In this document: positions 41,431 to 50,800 of the stretch, one piece after another
Numbering within the stretch: the stretch's first letter is position 1
Layout: each line of letters begins with the position of its first letter
Assembly: GCA_023421955.1 (NCBI GenBank)
Contig: JAEZSE010000023.1
Span: 1 to 64,000, forward strand
Length of the DNA stretch: 64,000 nucleotides
Reading direction: 5' to 3'
From: Bacillota bacterium
Lineage (GTDB): Bacteria; Bacillota; Clostridia; Christensenellales; UMGS416
The notes under the pieces: model-generated
What the model saw: only the letters and a program-made list of their open reading frames with translations
Databases searched by the model: none
What the model was told of the DNA's origin: nothing
Made by a program: the position numbers and the translations under genes

Positions 41431-42237
41431 TTAATACTCCAATCCAATCTCTTCCACAACCCCTGCTGGTATATACCCAACGTTCTGGTATGCTTTGTTT
41501 GACGCAGGATAGTCCGCATCGGCATATAGGATTGGGGTAAGCCCTTCCTCCAGCACCAATTGGCTCACAGCTGCCGTAAGTGCCGCGGCATAGCCTTTGT
41601 TGCGTTCCTCAGGCGGCGTATAGACAGGGCCAAGCTTTGCATGGCGGGCGAAACGGCGGAAAGCGCCACCCATGCACACAGTCTTTCCATTGGCTTCCCA
41701 AACTAGCAGGTTTCCGCTTGAGATCATGCCGTTGGCACCAGCAAGGGCTTCCTCGCGGCTCGTTTGTGCCTGGAAGCAATCCATATTGAAGCCACTGAGG
41801 AAGTCAGTAACCGTTTCAATATGCTCTTCCTCAGCCTTCCTCCATCCGCCGGGGATCCCGACAGGCGCTTTCACGACAGGGCAGGTATAGGCCATCAAGC
41901 GCATGCACTTCCCTGCTTTGGCTCCGCTCCTGGGGCAGAATTCTTGCAGAAAGAGCTTCGCATGCTCCGGTGTTGAGGCAATGCCCGGCAAACCAGAGTC
42001 TTTCAACCGTTCAGCCAGCTCAGAAATCACAGTTGCTGCATAAACATTCCCTCTGGCTTCGTCCACCCAGAGCCACATGTTTCTGCCGGGGTTGGCAAGG
42101 GCAATGGCCCCGCCATCTTCCGCTTGCAGCCCCACTGCCAGCTCGCCTCCGGCTATAGTGTGCAGCAAGTTGAAGCGCACCTCATTGCGTTGGAACAGTT
42201 TGCTTTCCAGCGACTCTTGTTGGAACGGGATTAACAT
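41431..42237 (-). CDS. GNAT-family acetyltransferase under T-box control
   Basis: The 268-residue protein has a poorly conserved N-terminal half and a C-terminal GNAT domain. Motif A, VYTPPEERNKGYAAALTAAVS, lies near residue 215, and LYADADYPASNKAYQNVGY near 240. This two-part layout is common for acetyltransferases of unknown substrate. GGAGG precedes the ATG. It is the first gene downstream of the isoleucine-type T-box, with ileS behind it. Confidence 0.8.
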   Translation of the reverse strand: MLIPFQQESLESKLFQRNEVRFNLLHTIAGGELAVGLQAEDGGAIALANPGRNMWLWVDEARGNVYAATVISELAERLKDSGLPGIASTPEHAKLFLQEFCPRSGAKAGKCMRLMAYTCPVVKAPVGIPGGWRKAEEEHIETVTDFLSGFNMDCFQAQTSREEALAGANGMISSGNLLVWEANGKTVCMGGAFRRFARHAKLGPVYTPPEERNKGYAAALTAAVSQLVLEEGLTPILYADADYPASNKAYQNVGYIPAGVVEEIGLEY

Positions 42238-42259
42238 GCCGGCACCTCCTGACCTGTAT

Positions 42260-42285
42260 GGGGCGGGTGCGAAGCCACGCCCTTA
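42260..42285. repeat. Worn family-B element
   Basis: GGGGCGGG ... CACGCCC with a changed loop and only CTTA in place of CTAC. It lies between the T-box terminator and the GNAT gene. Confidence 0.5.
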
Positions 42286-42289
42286 ACTA

Positions 42290-42548
42290 TAAAAAACCTT
42301 CCATCCCACATAGGGACGGAAGGTTTCCGCGGTACCACCCAAATTCGCGATTGCTCGCACACTCATGCGCACTTTCATGCGCCGCCCCACTAACGGCGGG
42401 CTACCGCTTACGCCTACTATCAGTTCGGCGGAGCGCTCGGAAGGGATTGTCCCACGGCTCAGCGGGCGCCGGGCTTGCACCAGACCCCGGCTCGCTTGGC
42501 CATACACCATGGGCGCGGCTTCGTCATCGCGTTTTTCGTTTTTCTATT
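42290..42548 (-). promoter_or_regulatory. T-box leader, probably specific for tRNA-Ile
   Basis: Read on the minus strand, the leader ends with the T-box core GGGTGGTACCGCGG (UGGU can pair the ACCA end of a tRNA with discriminator A). A terminator follows, AAACCTTCC / GGAAGGTTTTTT with an inner GTCCC / GGGAT stem. Upstream is a Stem I with GATGACGAAG and a distal arm AGCGAGCCGGGG / CCCGGC. An ATC triplet (Ile) sits in GACAATCCC at the expected specifier position. Uncharged tRNA-Ile should prevent termination and switch on the GNAT gene and probably ileS. Confidence 0.85.
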
Positions 42549-42554
42549 TATAAT

Positions 42555-42583
42555 ATTATACTCAACCTCCTCAGGGTTGTAAA
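42555..42583 (-). promoter_or_regulatory. Promoter of the T-box transcript
   Basis: On the minus strand TTTACA, a 17-base spacer and TATAAT start the leader near 42548. Confidence 0.8.
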
Positions 42584-42680
42584 GCGGAAAGCAAGATTCC
42601 GCGCGGAAATTTTGCACACACCGAAAGAGACTGATGAGAGATTTGCACAATACACAAACGCAATCCGTCGCTCTTCCGCA

Positions 42681-42709
42681 TTGACTGACAAGTTTCGAGC
42701 CAATATAAT
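42681..42709 (+). promoter_or_regulatory. Promoter of the MATE gene
   Basis: TTGACT, a 17-base spacer and TATAAT lie 47 bases before the ATG, divergent from the T-box promoter. Confidence 0.8.
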
Positions 42710-42756
42710 AACAACGTTTTCCGCATATGCGGAGGGCAGAAAATCGGAGGACGGCC

Positions 42757-44193
42757 ATGGCATCGCCCCACAGAGCAGACAAGTCGGAGGAATTTGCTTC
42801 CGCTCCCACATTCGGCCTCATCGTGAAATACTCCATCCCCACGATCATCGGCATGCTGGTGAATGCGCTTTATGTGCTGATTGACCGCATCTTTGTGGGC
42901 CACCTGGCTGGCATCGGCGAGCTTGGCATGGCTGGCATCAACATTGCTATGCCTGTTACCACCATCGTATTCGCAGTGGCAATGTTTGCCGGGGCCGGCG
43001 CAGGTGCCAACATTTCACTGAGTCTGGGCCGGGGTGAGCGCGAGAAGGCCGAGCAATATATCGGCAACGGTTTGATGATGGGCGCCGTGATTGCTTTTGC
43101 GCTGTCGGTGCTTTTCATCATGTTCCGCACGCCGGTCCTTCAGCTGTTCGGTGCGTCTGGCGAGGCCGTAAAAGCATTACCATATGCCGAACAATACCTC
43201 ACTGTGATGTTGATCGGCACAACGATCAACACTGTGGGCTTCTGCCTAAGCCGGTTTGTGCTGGCGCAGGGTTTTACGACAGTCTCCATGACTTCTCAGA
43301 TCCTCGGTGTGGCGGTAAACATCGTGTTGGCACCACTTTTCCTGTTTGTGTTCCACTGGGGTGTTACAGGATCAGCCTGGGCCACAGTGGTAGCCCAGAC
43401 CTGTGCAATGCTCTTTACGCTGATCTATTTCCTGCGGCAGCGCATGCCGCTTTCCATCCGTCTGAAGCATATCAAGCCCGACTGGGGCGCGCTCGGCAGG
43501 ATCGCCTCCATAGGTATTTCTCCGGGGTCGTTGCAACTGGCGATGGCCTTTGTGCAGATTATGCTGAATAACTCGCTGGCACCCTATGGTGTAGTGGCAA
43601 CATCTGCACTCAGTGTGGTCAACGCCGTGTCAGCGGTGCTGTTGATGCCCATTTTCGGCATCAACCAGGGAGCCCAGCCGATCATGGGCTTCAATTATGG
43701 CGCAAGGCATTATCACCGCGTGCGGCGGCTGCTGCTGCAGTCCATCGCCATTGCCGTATGCCTGATGACTGCGTTTTGGGCGTTGCTGATGCTGGGGGCC
43801 GAGCAGGTGGTGCGGCTCTTCGGCGCGCAAAACGAGGGCCTGATGCAGTTGGGCCCTCAGGCAATCCGGATGTATCTGGCGGCGCTGCCGCTGGTGGGCT
43901 TCCAGGTGATCAGTGCAAACTACTTCCAGTCGGTGGGCAAGGCTGGATACTCCTTTGTGCTCACCCAGTCTCGGCAGGTATTGATCCTGCTGCCGATGGT
44001 GCTGATCCTTCCACACTTTTTCGGCATGAACGGTGTATTCATGTCCGGTGCCATTGCCGACGGCGCTTCAGCAGTGTTAACCGGTATCTTCCTGATGATC
44101 GAGTTGAAAAAGCTGGATGCACAGGCAAAAGAGGAACTGCACGCTGCCGCATCGGCAGCCCAAGAGCGCAGTCTCAAGGAAGCCGGGGATTAA
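42757..44193 (+). CDS. MATE-family efflux transporter
   Basis: The 478-residue inner-membrane exporter has twelve predicted helices in two similar halves. It begins with FGLIVKYSIPTIIGMLVNALYVLIDRIFVGHLAG, typical of the MATE (DinF/NorM) group. It probably expels cationic drugs or metabolites in exchange for Na+ or H+; the substrate is unknown. GGAGG precedes ATG 42757, chosen over an upstream ATG at 42727 that lacks a ribosome site. The C-terminal 30 residues are hydrophilic. Confidence 0.92.
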   Translation: MASPHRADKSEEFASAPTFGLIVKYSIPTIIGMLVNALYVLIDRIFVGHLAGIGELGMAGINIAMPVTTIVFAVAMFAGAGAGANISLSLGRGEREKAEQYIGNGLMMGAVIAFALSVLFIMFRTPVLQLFGASGEAVKALPYAEQYLTVMLIGTTINTVGFCLSRFVLAQGFTTVSMTSQILGVAVNIVLAPLFLFVFHWGVTGSAWATVVAQTCAMLFTLIYFLRQRMPLSIRLKHIKPDWGALGRIASIGISPGSLQLAMAFVQIMLNNSLAPYGVVATSALSVVNAVSAVLLMPIFGINQGAQPIMGFNYGARHYHRVRRLLLQSIAIAVCLMTAFWALLMLGAEQVVRLFGAQNEGLMQLGPQAIRMYLAALPLVGFQVISANYFQSVGKAGYSFVLTQSRQVLILLPMVLILPHFFGMNGVFMSGAIADGASAVLTGIFLMIELKKLDAQAKEELHAAASAAQERSLKEAGD

Positions 44194-44292
44194 GAACAGC
44201 AGAACTCAATGATGCCCCCGCAATCCAAAGCAGAACAACGCCCCCTGGATGTGCATATGTTGAATTATGCCACGATAACAGGGGGGGTACCG

Positions 44293-44847
44293 ATGCACGA
44301 TTGTTTTAGCCAGTGGTATCAGCCACAGTATTATCAACAGTATGCAAGCCAGCCGCAATATGCGCCGGCAAGTTACCATCCGGTTCAGGCGCAGGCAGCC
44401 CAGGGCCTTGAGCAGTATACTTATCCACAAAACATGCCGTCTGCATTGAAGCTGCTGCAGGAAGCAGTGGCTGGCGAGACCGAAGACAGGCTGTTTTACC
44501 AATACCTGATCGACAATGCTCCATCCGTTGAGGACAAAGAGATCATCACCGGTATCCGCGACGACGAGATCAGCCATTTCGAGCTGTTCCGCTATGTCTA
44601 TTACCAGCTGACCGGGCAAACACTCCCGCCGCCGCAGCCATCCACACTCATGGCGCCAGCCACCTACTGTGACGGTATTGCCAAGGCAATCCGAGGCGAG
44701 CAGAACGCTGTGCGAAAATACCGGCAGATCCTGTTTGCGCTGCAGGACAGGCAATTGATCAATATCCTCACGGGCATCATCACCGATGAAATCCGTCACG
44801 GCAGCCTATACAACTATCTGTATACGAAAAACGGGTGCAGGGGCTAG
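44293..44847 (+). CDS. Ferritin-like di-iron domain protein
   Basis: The 184-residue protein starts with a Gln/Tyr/Pro-rich segment of about 45 residues (WYQPQYYQQYASQPQY). A ferritin-like four-helix domain follows, with repeated metal-ligand patterns EAVAGETEDRLFY ... DDEISHFELF and AIRGEQNAVRKYR ... TDEIRHGSLY. The two E ... ExxH sets should bind two irons. Spore-coat and rubrerythrin-type relatives are possible, but the N-terminal tail matches none I know. GGGGGG lies before ATG 44293. Confidence 0.75.
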   Translation: MHDCFSQWYQPQYYQQYASQPQYAPASYHPVQAQAAQGLEQYTYPQNMPSALKLLQEAVAGETEDRLFYQYLIDNAPSVEDKEIITGIRDDEISHFELFRYVYYQLTGQTLPPPQPSTLMAPATYCDGIAKAIRGEQNAVRKYRQILFALQDRQLINILTGIITDEIRHGSLYNYLYTKNGCRG

Positions 44848-44858
44848 GCCCCGCACCC
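44833..44858 (+). terminator. Stem-loop overlapping the ferritin-like stop codon
   Basis: GGGTGC-A-GGGGC pairs with GCCCC-GCACCC around TAG. Only a weak T-rich stretch follows (ATTGCCATTATT). Confidence 0.55.
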
Positions 44859-44995
44859 ATTGCCATTATTAGCAACAAACGCTCGTTCCCAATTGAATAA
44901 TAACATCCATTATGATATTCTTTTGCTGTTATAATTTTCATTCTTAATAATAAATTTCATAAACCTAAGAACTTGAAATGAAGGATGGGTGCGCC

Positions 44996-46078
44996 ATGGC
45001 AATCATTGACCGCATCAAATTCGACGGGCTGCCGGGCAGGCACTGGCTTGTCTACAAATACCCCGGCGAACAGTTTGTTACGCTGTCGCAGCTGATTGTG
45101 GGGGAAGGCCAGGTCGCCATCTTTGTGAAAGGCGGCAAGGCCTGCGATTGCTTCACGCCGGGCACATACACGCTTTCCACCAACAACCTGCCGATCCTCA
45201 AGGCGTTCGTGAACATCCCCTTTGGTGGCCAGACCCCTTTTTCAGCCGAGGTGTATTACATCAACACCGCGGCGATGCTGGATTTGAACTGGGGCACGGT
45301 GGACCCGATCCAGGTGATTGATCCCAAATACTTCATTAAGCTTCGGGTGCGGGGCTTCGGCCAAATCGGCCTTAAGGTGTCGCAATACCGCCTGTTCCTG
45401 TTTGAACTGATCGGCACAATGGGCAGCGGCGCTGTGGTCTCTTATGACCGGGTGATGGACTTCTTCAAGGGCATGATGAATACCAAGATCAAGACAATCA
45501 TCGCCGACGCCATCATCAACAAGGATATTTCCGCGCTGGAAATCACCGCAAAGCTGGATGTCTTTTCCGAATATGCCAAGCAGGAGCTTGACAAGGAGTT
45601 TGGTAAGTTCGGCCTGGACGTGGTCAATTTCTTCGTGGCCTCCATCAACTTCCCCGATGAGGATTTCGACGCAATCAACAATGTGCTGAAAGACAAAGCA
45701 GCCTTTGAGCTCATGGGCGACCGGCGCTATTCTTCCAAGCGCTCCTTTGACGTAATGGAAACGATGGCCGGTAACGAGGGCTCTACCGGCGGGCTGATGG
45801 GGGCAGGCGTGGGGCTTGGTGTGGGCATGGCTGCGATGCCTGGCATGGCGCGCAATATGGGCGGCATCCTGAATGCCGCCGCTATGGAACCGGCTCAGCC
45901 TATTGATTCAACACCGACTGCCAAGTGCAGCAATTGCGGCAAGGATCTGATTGCCGGAGCCAGCTTCTGCCATGAGTGCGGCAAAAAGGTGGAAAGCGAG
46001 CGCTCCTGCCCCAAGTGCCAGACTGTAGTGGGCAGTGGCCAGAAATTCTGCCACAAGTGCGGCGCGGAAATCAAATAG
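44996..46078 (+). CDS. SPFH-domain protein with C-terminal zinc ribbons
   Basis: The 360-residue protein has an SPFH (stomatin/prohibitin-like) domain from about residue 20 to 240 (DPKYFIKLRVRGFGQIGLKV; EITAKLDVFSEYAKQELDKEFGKFGLDVV). A Gly/Met-rich linker follows (about 255-295), then two zinc ribbons (CSNCGKDL ... CHECGKK; CPKCQTV ... CHKCGAE). It lacks a transmembrane helix and resembles the YdjI/virion-core-like branch. It may form membrane-associated scaffolds. The TM2 gene follows after 12 bases with the same style of zinc ribbon. Confidence 0.85.
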   Translation: MAIIDRIKFDGLPGRHWLVYKYPGEQFVTLSQLIVGEGQVAIFVKGGKACDCFTPGTYTLSTNNLPILKAFVNIPFGGQTPFSAEVYYINTAAMLDLNWGTVDPIQVIDPKYFIKLRVRGFGQIGLKVSQYRLFLFELIGTMGSGAVVSYDRVMDFFKGMMNTKIKTIIADAIINKDISALEITAKLDVFSEYAKQELDKEFGKFGLDVVNFFVASINFPDEDFDAINNVLKDKAAFELMGDRRYSSKRSFDVMETMAGNEGSTGGLMGAGVGLGVGMAAMPGMARNMGGILNAAAMEPAQPIDSTPTAKCSNCGKDLIAGASFCHECGKKVESERSCPKCQTVVGSGQKFCHKCGAEIK

Positions 46079-46090
46079 CAGGAGGGTGAC

Positions 46091-46495
46091 ATGGCAGGAA
46101 TAATAAATTGCCCGCAATGCGGCGCGCCGGTGGACGCCGGCATGCGCCAGTGTAAATACTGCAATGCCGTGCTGATGCAGCAAGCGCAGCCCCAGCAACC
46201 GGCTCCGCCCCGTTATGCGCCGCCACCGCAACAAGTGGTTTATGTTCAACAAACGCCCCCTCCCCCATCCAGGCCGCTGGTACCGCGCAAGAGCAAGGTG
46301 GCAGCAGGGCTGCTGGCGATCTTCCTTGGGGGGATTGGCGTGCATCACTTTTATCTGGGCAAATGGGGCTTGGGTATCCTCTATCTGCTGTTTTGCTGGA
46401 CCTATGTTCCCGCCATTGTGGGGCTGATCGAGGGCATTGTGTATCTGGCGACAGATGATGCGAAGTTTGCAGCAAGGCATGGGGGGTACTGCTAA
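46091..46495 (+). CDS. TM2-domain membrane protein with N-terminal zinc ribbon
   Basis: The 134-residue protein has an N-terminal zinc ribbon (CPQCGAPVDAGMRQCKYC, residues 7-24), a Pro/Gln-rich linker to about residue 65, and a TM2 domain. The TM2 domain is two helices around AAGLLAIFLGGIGVHHFYLG and the GLGILYLLFCWTYVPAIVGL segment. TM2 proteins have no fixed function. The shared zinc ribbon and adjacency suggest it works with the SPFH protein at the membrane. AGGAGG precedes the ATG. Confidence 0.88.
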   Translation: MAGIINCPQCGAPVDAGMRQCKYCNAVLMQQAQPQQPAPPRYAPPPQQVVYVQQTPPPPSRPLVPRKSKVAAGLLAIFLGGIGVHHFYLGKWGLGILYLLFCWTYVPAIVGLIEGIVYLATDDAKFAARHGGYC

Positions 46496-46532
46496 CAAAC
46501 CCCGCGAACACTAGCATTGACGTTTGAAAAAG

Positions 46533-46573
46533 CCTCCCGGTATGCTGTTGGAAAACACATCGGGAGGTTTTTT
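46533..46573 (+). terminator. Terminator of the SPFH-TM2 operon
   Basis: CCTCCCG / CGGGAGG with a 21-base loop is followed by TTTTTT. Its 3' arm doubles as a ribosome-site-like GGAGG for the relic that follows. Confidence 0.75.
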
Positions 46574-46574
46574 G

Positions 46575-46730
46575 ATGGGCGGATATATCAAGCTACATCG
46601 CAGACTCATGAAATGGGGCTGGTACACTGATGGCAACACGGCGCGAGTATTTCTGCACCTGCTACTTTAGGCTAACTATGAGCCGTCGCAATATCTGGGC
46701 AGGAAGATCGCCCGTGGCCAGGCGGTGTAA
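46575..46730 (+). pseudogene. Broken phage-type replication gene (DnaD/replisome-organiser N-terminus)
   Basis: ATG at 46575 begins GGYIKLHRRLMKWGWYTDGN and TARVFLHLLL, followed by a TAG stop (46668-46670). The same frame then resumes with ANYEPSQYLGRKIARGQAV to a TAA at 46728. Both halves match the conserved opening of phage replisome-organiser/DnaD-like proteins (GxxIKLHRKxxxWxWY ... FxHLLLKANxExxxxxGxxIxRGQ). The single TAG replaces an expected Lys codon. It is a decayed phage fragment about 52 codons long. Confidence 0.65.
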
Positions 46731-46879
46731 ACCCCGATGATATATTGTATAATGGTAATCTGGTAATACTGACTTTCGATGGAGGCTTCTATTCGGTCGA
46801 ATTATATCGATTAGTTGCCTACAGGCAAAAGGAAATTGATGATACAGGGGGTAAAAGGCTGTGCTACGTAGAAAGATGA
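46727..46879 (+). pseudogene. Orphan coding fragment before the island protein
   Basis: In a frame shifted by one from the relic, about 50 codons read cleanly (ILYNGNLVILTFDGGFYSVE, then LYRLVAYRQKEIDD) to a TGA at 46877-46879. No ATG start is visible; TTG 46745 is possible. It overlaps the start of the next gene by ATGA. It may be the tail of a lost gene. Confidence 0.4.
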
Positions 46880-47421
46880 GGTTAACAAAGTGGTTAATAA
46901 TTGGGGGTGCGATTAGTATAGTTTTCACAGTATCTATATACTTTTTCTCGAGAGATGTTGAGGCCAGAGTCTATGCGCATGAGTGTGTGATTGACAGAGG
47001 TAGTGTCATTAGAGAAGGAGATGATGTTTTATCTATTCCAGATATCTCAAAGGAGGTCAATATATCTAGCGATGATCTTCAGGATTTTCTTGATCACCCG
47101 GATCAGTATTCGCTATTCTCGGTCGATATAATGCTCTATAACAAGTCAATATGTACCGCGCAAGCGCTCGTAATTTCGCAAAATACTAGACACAGTAGAA
47201 TCTGGACAAGCACATCTGCATGTGAATGCAGACTCGATATCAATTCAAGAGAAGAAGTTGCAGTGCGCATATATGTCCTTCTCAAGGCTAATGATATGAG
47301 TCTTGATGAACAAGAGTCTTTTCTACAAGACCATTTTAGAGTTGATTTCTCCTACTCGAAATCACCGCTCCCTGTACCTTATAAGTATTTTAGTGTATCA
47401 GCAGATTTTCCTAAAGGCTAA
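46876..47421 (+). CDS. Predicted membrane-anchored protein of unknown function
   Basis: The product has 181 residues with an N-terminal hydrophobic helix (WLIIGGAISIVFTVSIYFF, residues about 6-24) and a soluble, acidic, probably beta-rich outer domain. It contains CECRLDINSREEVAVRIYV near 120. No family was recognised. Its base composition is visibly richer in A and T than its neighbours and its codons differ, which suggests transfer. The ATG at 46876 overlaps the stop of the preceding fragment; GTG 46861 is the alternative start. Confidence 0.55.
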   Translation: MRLTKWLIIGGAISIVFTVSIYFFSRDVEARVYAHECVIDRGSVIREGDDVLSIPDISKEVNISSDDLQDFLDHPDQYSLFSVDIMLYNKSICTAQALVISQNTRHSRIWTSTSACECRLDINSREEVAVRIYVLLKANDMSLDEQESFLQDHFRVDFSYSKSPLPVPYKYFSVSADFPKG

Positions 47422-47481
47422 TAATAGAGTAAGGACATGATTCTAGCCGTCGTATGTATTTATTTTCATGAGCAACCTCCT

Positions 47482-47619
47482 CCCTACCCTCCCTTAATAA
47501 GGGGGGATGTCGCCCGAAGGCGACAGGCCTTAGCCTCGGGCCTTGCGCAATGTCGGCGTAAGCCGATATGAGAAGCAAGGCCGAGCATTGCGCAGCAATG
47601 CGATGAGGGGGGATTTCTT
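47482..47619. repeat. Expanded family-A element
   Basis: It starts with the usual CCCTCCCTTAATAAGGGGGG. It has an apical stem GTCGCC / GGCGAC around CGAA and carries about 80 extra bases with further palindromes. It ends in the standard GAGGGGGGATTTC. From 47620 to 47778 I see nothing I can name. Confidence 0.75.
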
Positions 47620-47778
47620 AACAGCGCAGCCGCCGGGCATTTGGATGCCGGCGCGCTGGCGCAAGTGCCTTGGAGTTTGGTTGGCAGGCATAGGGCAGGG
47701 GTCTGCAAGTATCCAGGTTTGCATCCCACAACCCATATGGTTGATCGCACAGTTTTACTCCACATGAACCGCAATTCC

Positions 47779-47808
47779 TTGACACTTTCCGCCCGATGGC
47801 ACTATAAT
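47779..47808 (+). promoter_or_regulatory. Strong promoter of the PFOR gene
   Basis: Consensus TTGACA and TATAAT are separated by 18 bases, giving a start near 47815 and a leader of about 80 nt. Confidence 0.85.
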
Positions 47809-47897
47809 AGGTCGGATATATTAGCAGTAATAAGGGAAAATGTTATAAGTAACCCAAACTGCCCGATATTTGATTTACATATTCAAGGAGGTTTCCC

Positions 47898-50800
47898 ATG
47901 GCAAAAGGCAAACAAATGACCATCGACGGGAACACCGCCGCATCTCACGTCGCATACGCATTCAGCGACGTGGCGGCGATTTACCCCATCACCCCCTCCT
48001 CCACAATGGCGGAAGTGGCTGACCAGTGGTCGGCATATGGCCGCAAAAACCTGTTCGGCCAGGAGCTGAAGGTTTCTGAGATGCAGAGCGAAGCCGGCGC
48101 CGCCGGTGCTGTGCACGGGTCACTGGTGACCGGGTCTTTGACGACCACGTTCACCGCAAGCCAGGGCTTGCTGCTGATGATCCCGAACATGTATAAGATC
48201 GCCGGCGAGAAGCTGCCCGCCGTGTTCCATGTGTCCGCCCGCACGCTGGCCACCCACGCCCTGTGCATCTTCGGTGACCACAGTGACGTGATGGCCTGCC
48301 GCCAGACCGGTTATGCCATGTTGGCCTCCAACTCCGTGCAGGAAGTGATGGACCTGGCCCTGGTCGCCCACATCGCGACCCTGAAGGCCTCTGTGCCGTT
48401 TTTACATTTCTTCGACGGCTTCCGCACCTCCAGCGAAGTGCAGAAGATCGAAGCCATCGCCTATGAAGACATGGCAAAGCTCATGCCATGGGACAAGGTG
48501 GCTGAGTTCCGCGCCCGCGGCATGAACCCCGAGCACCCCCACCTGCAGGGCACGGCGGAAAACCCCGACGTGTTCTTCCAGAACGCCGAAACTTCCAACA
48601 ACCTCTATGCCACAGTGCCCGCCATTGTGGAAGAGGTGATGGGCCAGGTGGGCGAGCTCACCGGCCGCAAATACAACCTGTTTGACTACGCCGGCGCGCC
48701 CGATGCCGAAAACGTGATCGTGATGATGGGCTCTGGCGCCGAAACCGCTGAAGAGACGATGAAGTATCTCAACAGCAAGGGCGCCAAGCTGGGCGTGCTG
48801 AAAGTGCGCTTGTTCCGCCCCTTCAGCGTGAGCCACTTCGTGAAGGCCCTGCCGGCCACCGTAAAGCGCCTGGCCGTGATGGACCGCACCAAGGAATACG
48901 GCGCCATCGGCGAGCCGCTCTATCAGGACATCATCACAGCTCTCAGCGAGGGCAACCGCAAGATGGACGTGGTCATCGGCGGCCGCTACGGTCTGGGCTC
49001 CAAGGAGTTCACCCCCCCGATGGTCAAGGCCATCTATGACAACCTGGCCAGCGCCACCCCGAAGAACCACTTCACCGTGGGCATCGTGGACGATGTGGGC
49101 CACACCTCGCTGGACGTCAAGGACGTGTTTGACATCGCGCCCGCTGGCACGATCTCCTGCAAGTTCTACGGCTACGGCTCCGACGGCACCGTGGGCGCCA
49201 ACAAGAACTCCATCAAGATCATCGGTGACCACACCGACCTGTATGCTCAGGGTTACTTCTGGTATGACTCCAAGAAGTCCGGCGGCGTGACCGTGTCGCA
49301 CCTGCGCTTCGGCAAGAGCCCCATCAAGGCTCCCTATCTGGTGGACCACGCCGACTTCATTGCCTGCCACAACCCCAGCTACATCGTGCGTTACGACATG
49401 CTCTCCAGCATGAAGAGCGGCGGCACCTTCCTGTTGAACTCCGCCTGGAGCGCAGAGGAAATGGAAGAGAAGCTGCCCGCAGCCCTCAAGCGCACACTGG
49501 CCCAGAAGAACGTGAAGTTCTACAACGTGGACGCCGTGAAGATCGCCTCTGAACTAGGTCTAGGCGGCCGCATCAACAGCATCATGATGGCCGCGTTCTT
49601 CAAGCTCTCCGGCGTGATCCCCTATGCCGACGCCGAACGCTACATGAAGGAAGCGGTACAGAAGACCTACGGCAAGAAGGGCGAAAAGGTCGTCAACATG
49701 AACTTCGCCGCCATCGACAACGCCATTTCCGGCCTGGTGGAGATCAAGATCCCCGACAGCTGGAAGACGATTGCCACCGGCGCGGAGATGATCAAGGTGA
49801 AGGGTGACGAATACACCAACGAAGTGATCTGCCCCATCGCCAGCCTCGAGGGCGACAATCTGCCCGTGTCAGCATTTGATCCTTCCGGCCGTTTCCCCAC
49901 CGGCACAACCCAGTTTGAGAAGCGCGGCATCGCCATCAACGTGCCTGAGTGGATCCCCGAAAACTGCATCCAGTGCAACCAGTGCAGCTATGTGTGCCCT
50001 CACGCCGTCATCCGCCCCTTCCTGCTCACCGCCGACGAAGCGGCCAAGGCTCCGGAAGGCTTCGTGACGAAGAAGGCCATTGGCAAGGAAGTGGCTGATT
50101 ACCAGTTCAAGATCCAGATCAGCCCGCTGGACTGCACAGGCTGCGGCAACTGCGCCGACATCTGCCCGGCAAAGAACAAGGCCCTGGTCATGAAGCCGCT
50201 GGACGAGCTGGTCACCAAGGAAAAGGAATACTGGGATTATGCGATCGCCCTGCCGGAAAAGAACATCAGCATGGCCGCCAACGTGAAGAACAGCCAGTTC
50301 AACAAGCCGCTGTTCGAGTTCTCCGGCGCTTGCGCCGGCTGCGGCGAGACGCCCTATGTGAAGCTGGTCACCCAGCTCTTCGGTGACCGCATGGTGATCG
50401 CCAACGCCACGGGCTGCTCCTCCATCTATGGCGGCACCGCTCCCACGGTTCCCTATACCAAGAACGCCAAGGGCCAGGGTCCCGCTTGGGCCAACAGCCT
50501 GTTTGAAGACAACGCCGAGTTCGGCTTCGGCATGGCCATCTCGTTCCAGCAGCGTCGGGCCCGCCTCGCAATGCTGGTGGAGAAGCTGGGTGCGGCAGAA
50601 GTGCCCGCCGAGTGGGGCCTAAAGGAAGCCTGCGCTGAGTGGCTGGCTGGTAAAGACAACGCCGAAGCCAGCAAGGCTGCCTCTGAAAAGCTGCGCGCAG
50701 CCCTCAAGGTGGCCATTGCTGAGTGCGGCAGCTGCGGCTGCGAGCTGGACAGCCTCTACAAGGAAATCGCCGGCATGGACGACCTGTTTGTGAAGAAGTC

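Noticed and set aside
48402..49370. A 322-codon minus-strand frame inside the PFOR gene
   Set aside because: It is an artefact of the strong codon bias of the PFOR gene; no ribosome site or domain is seen.
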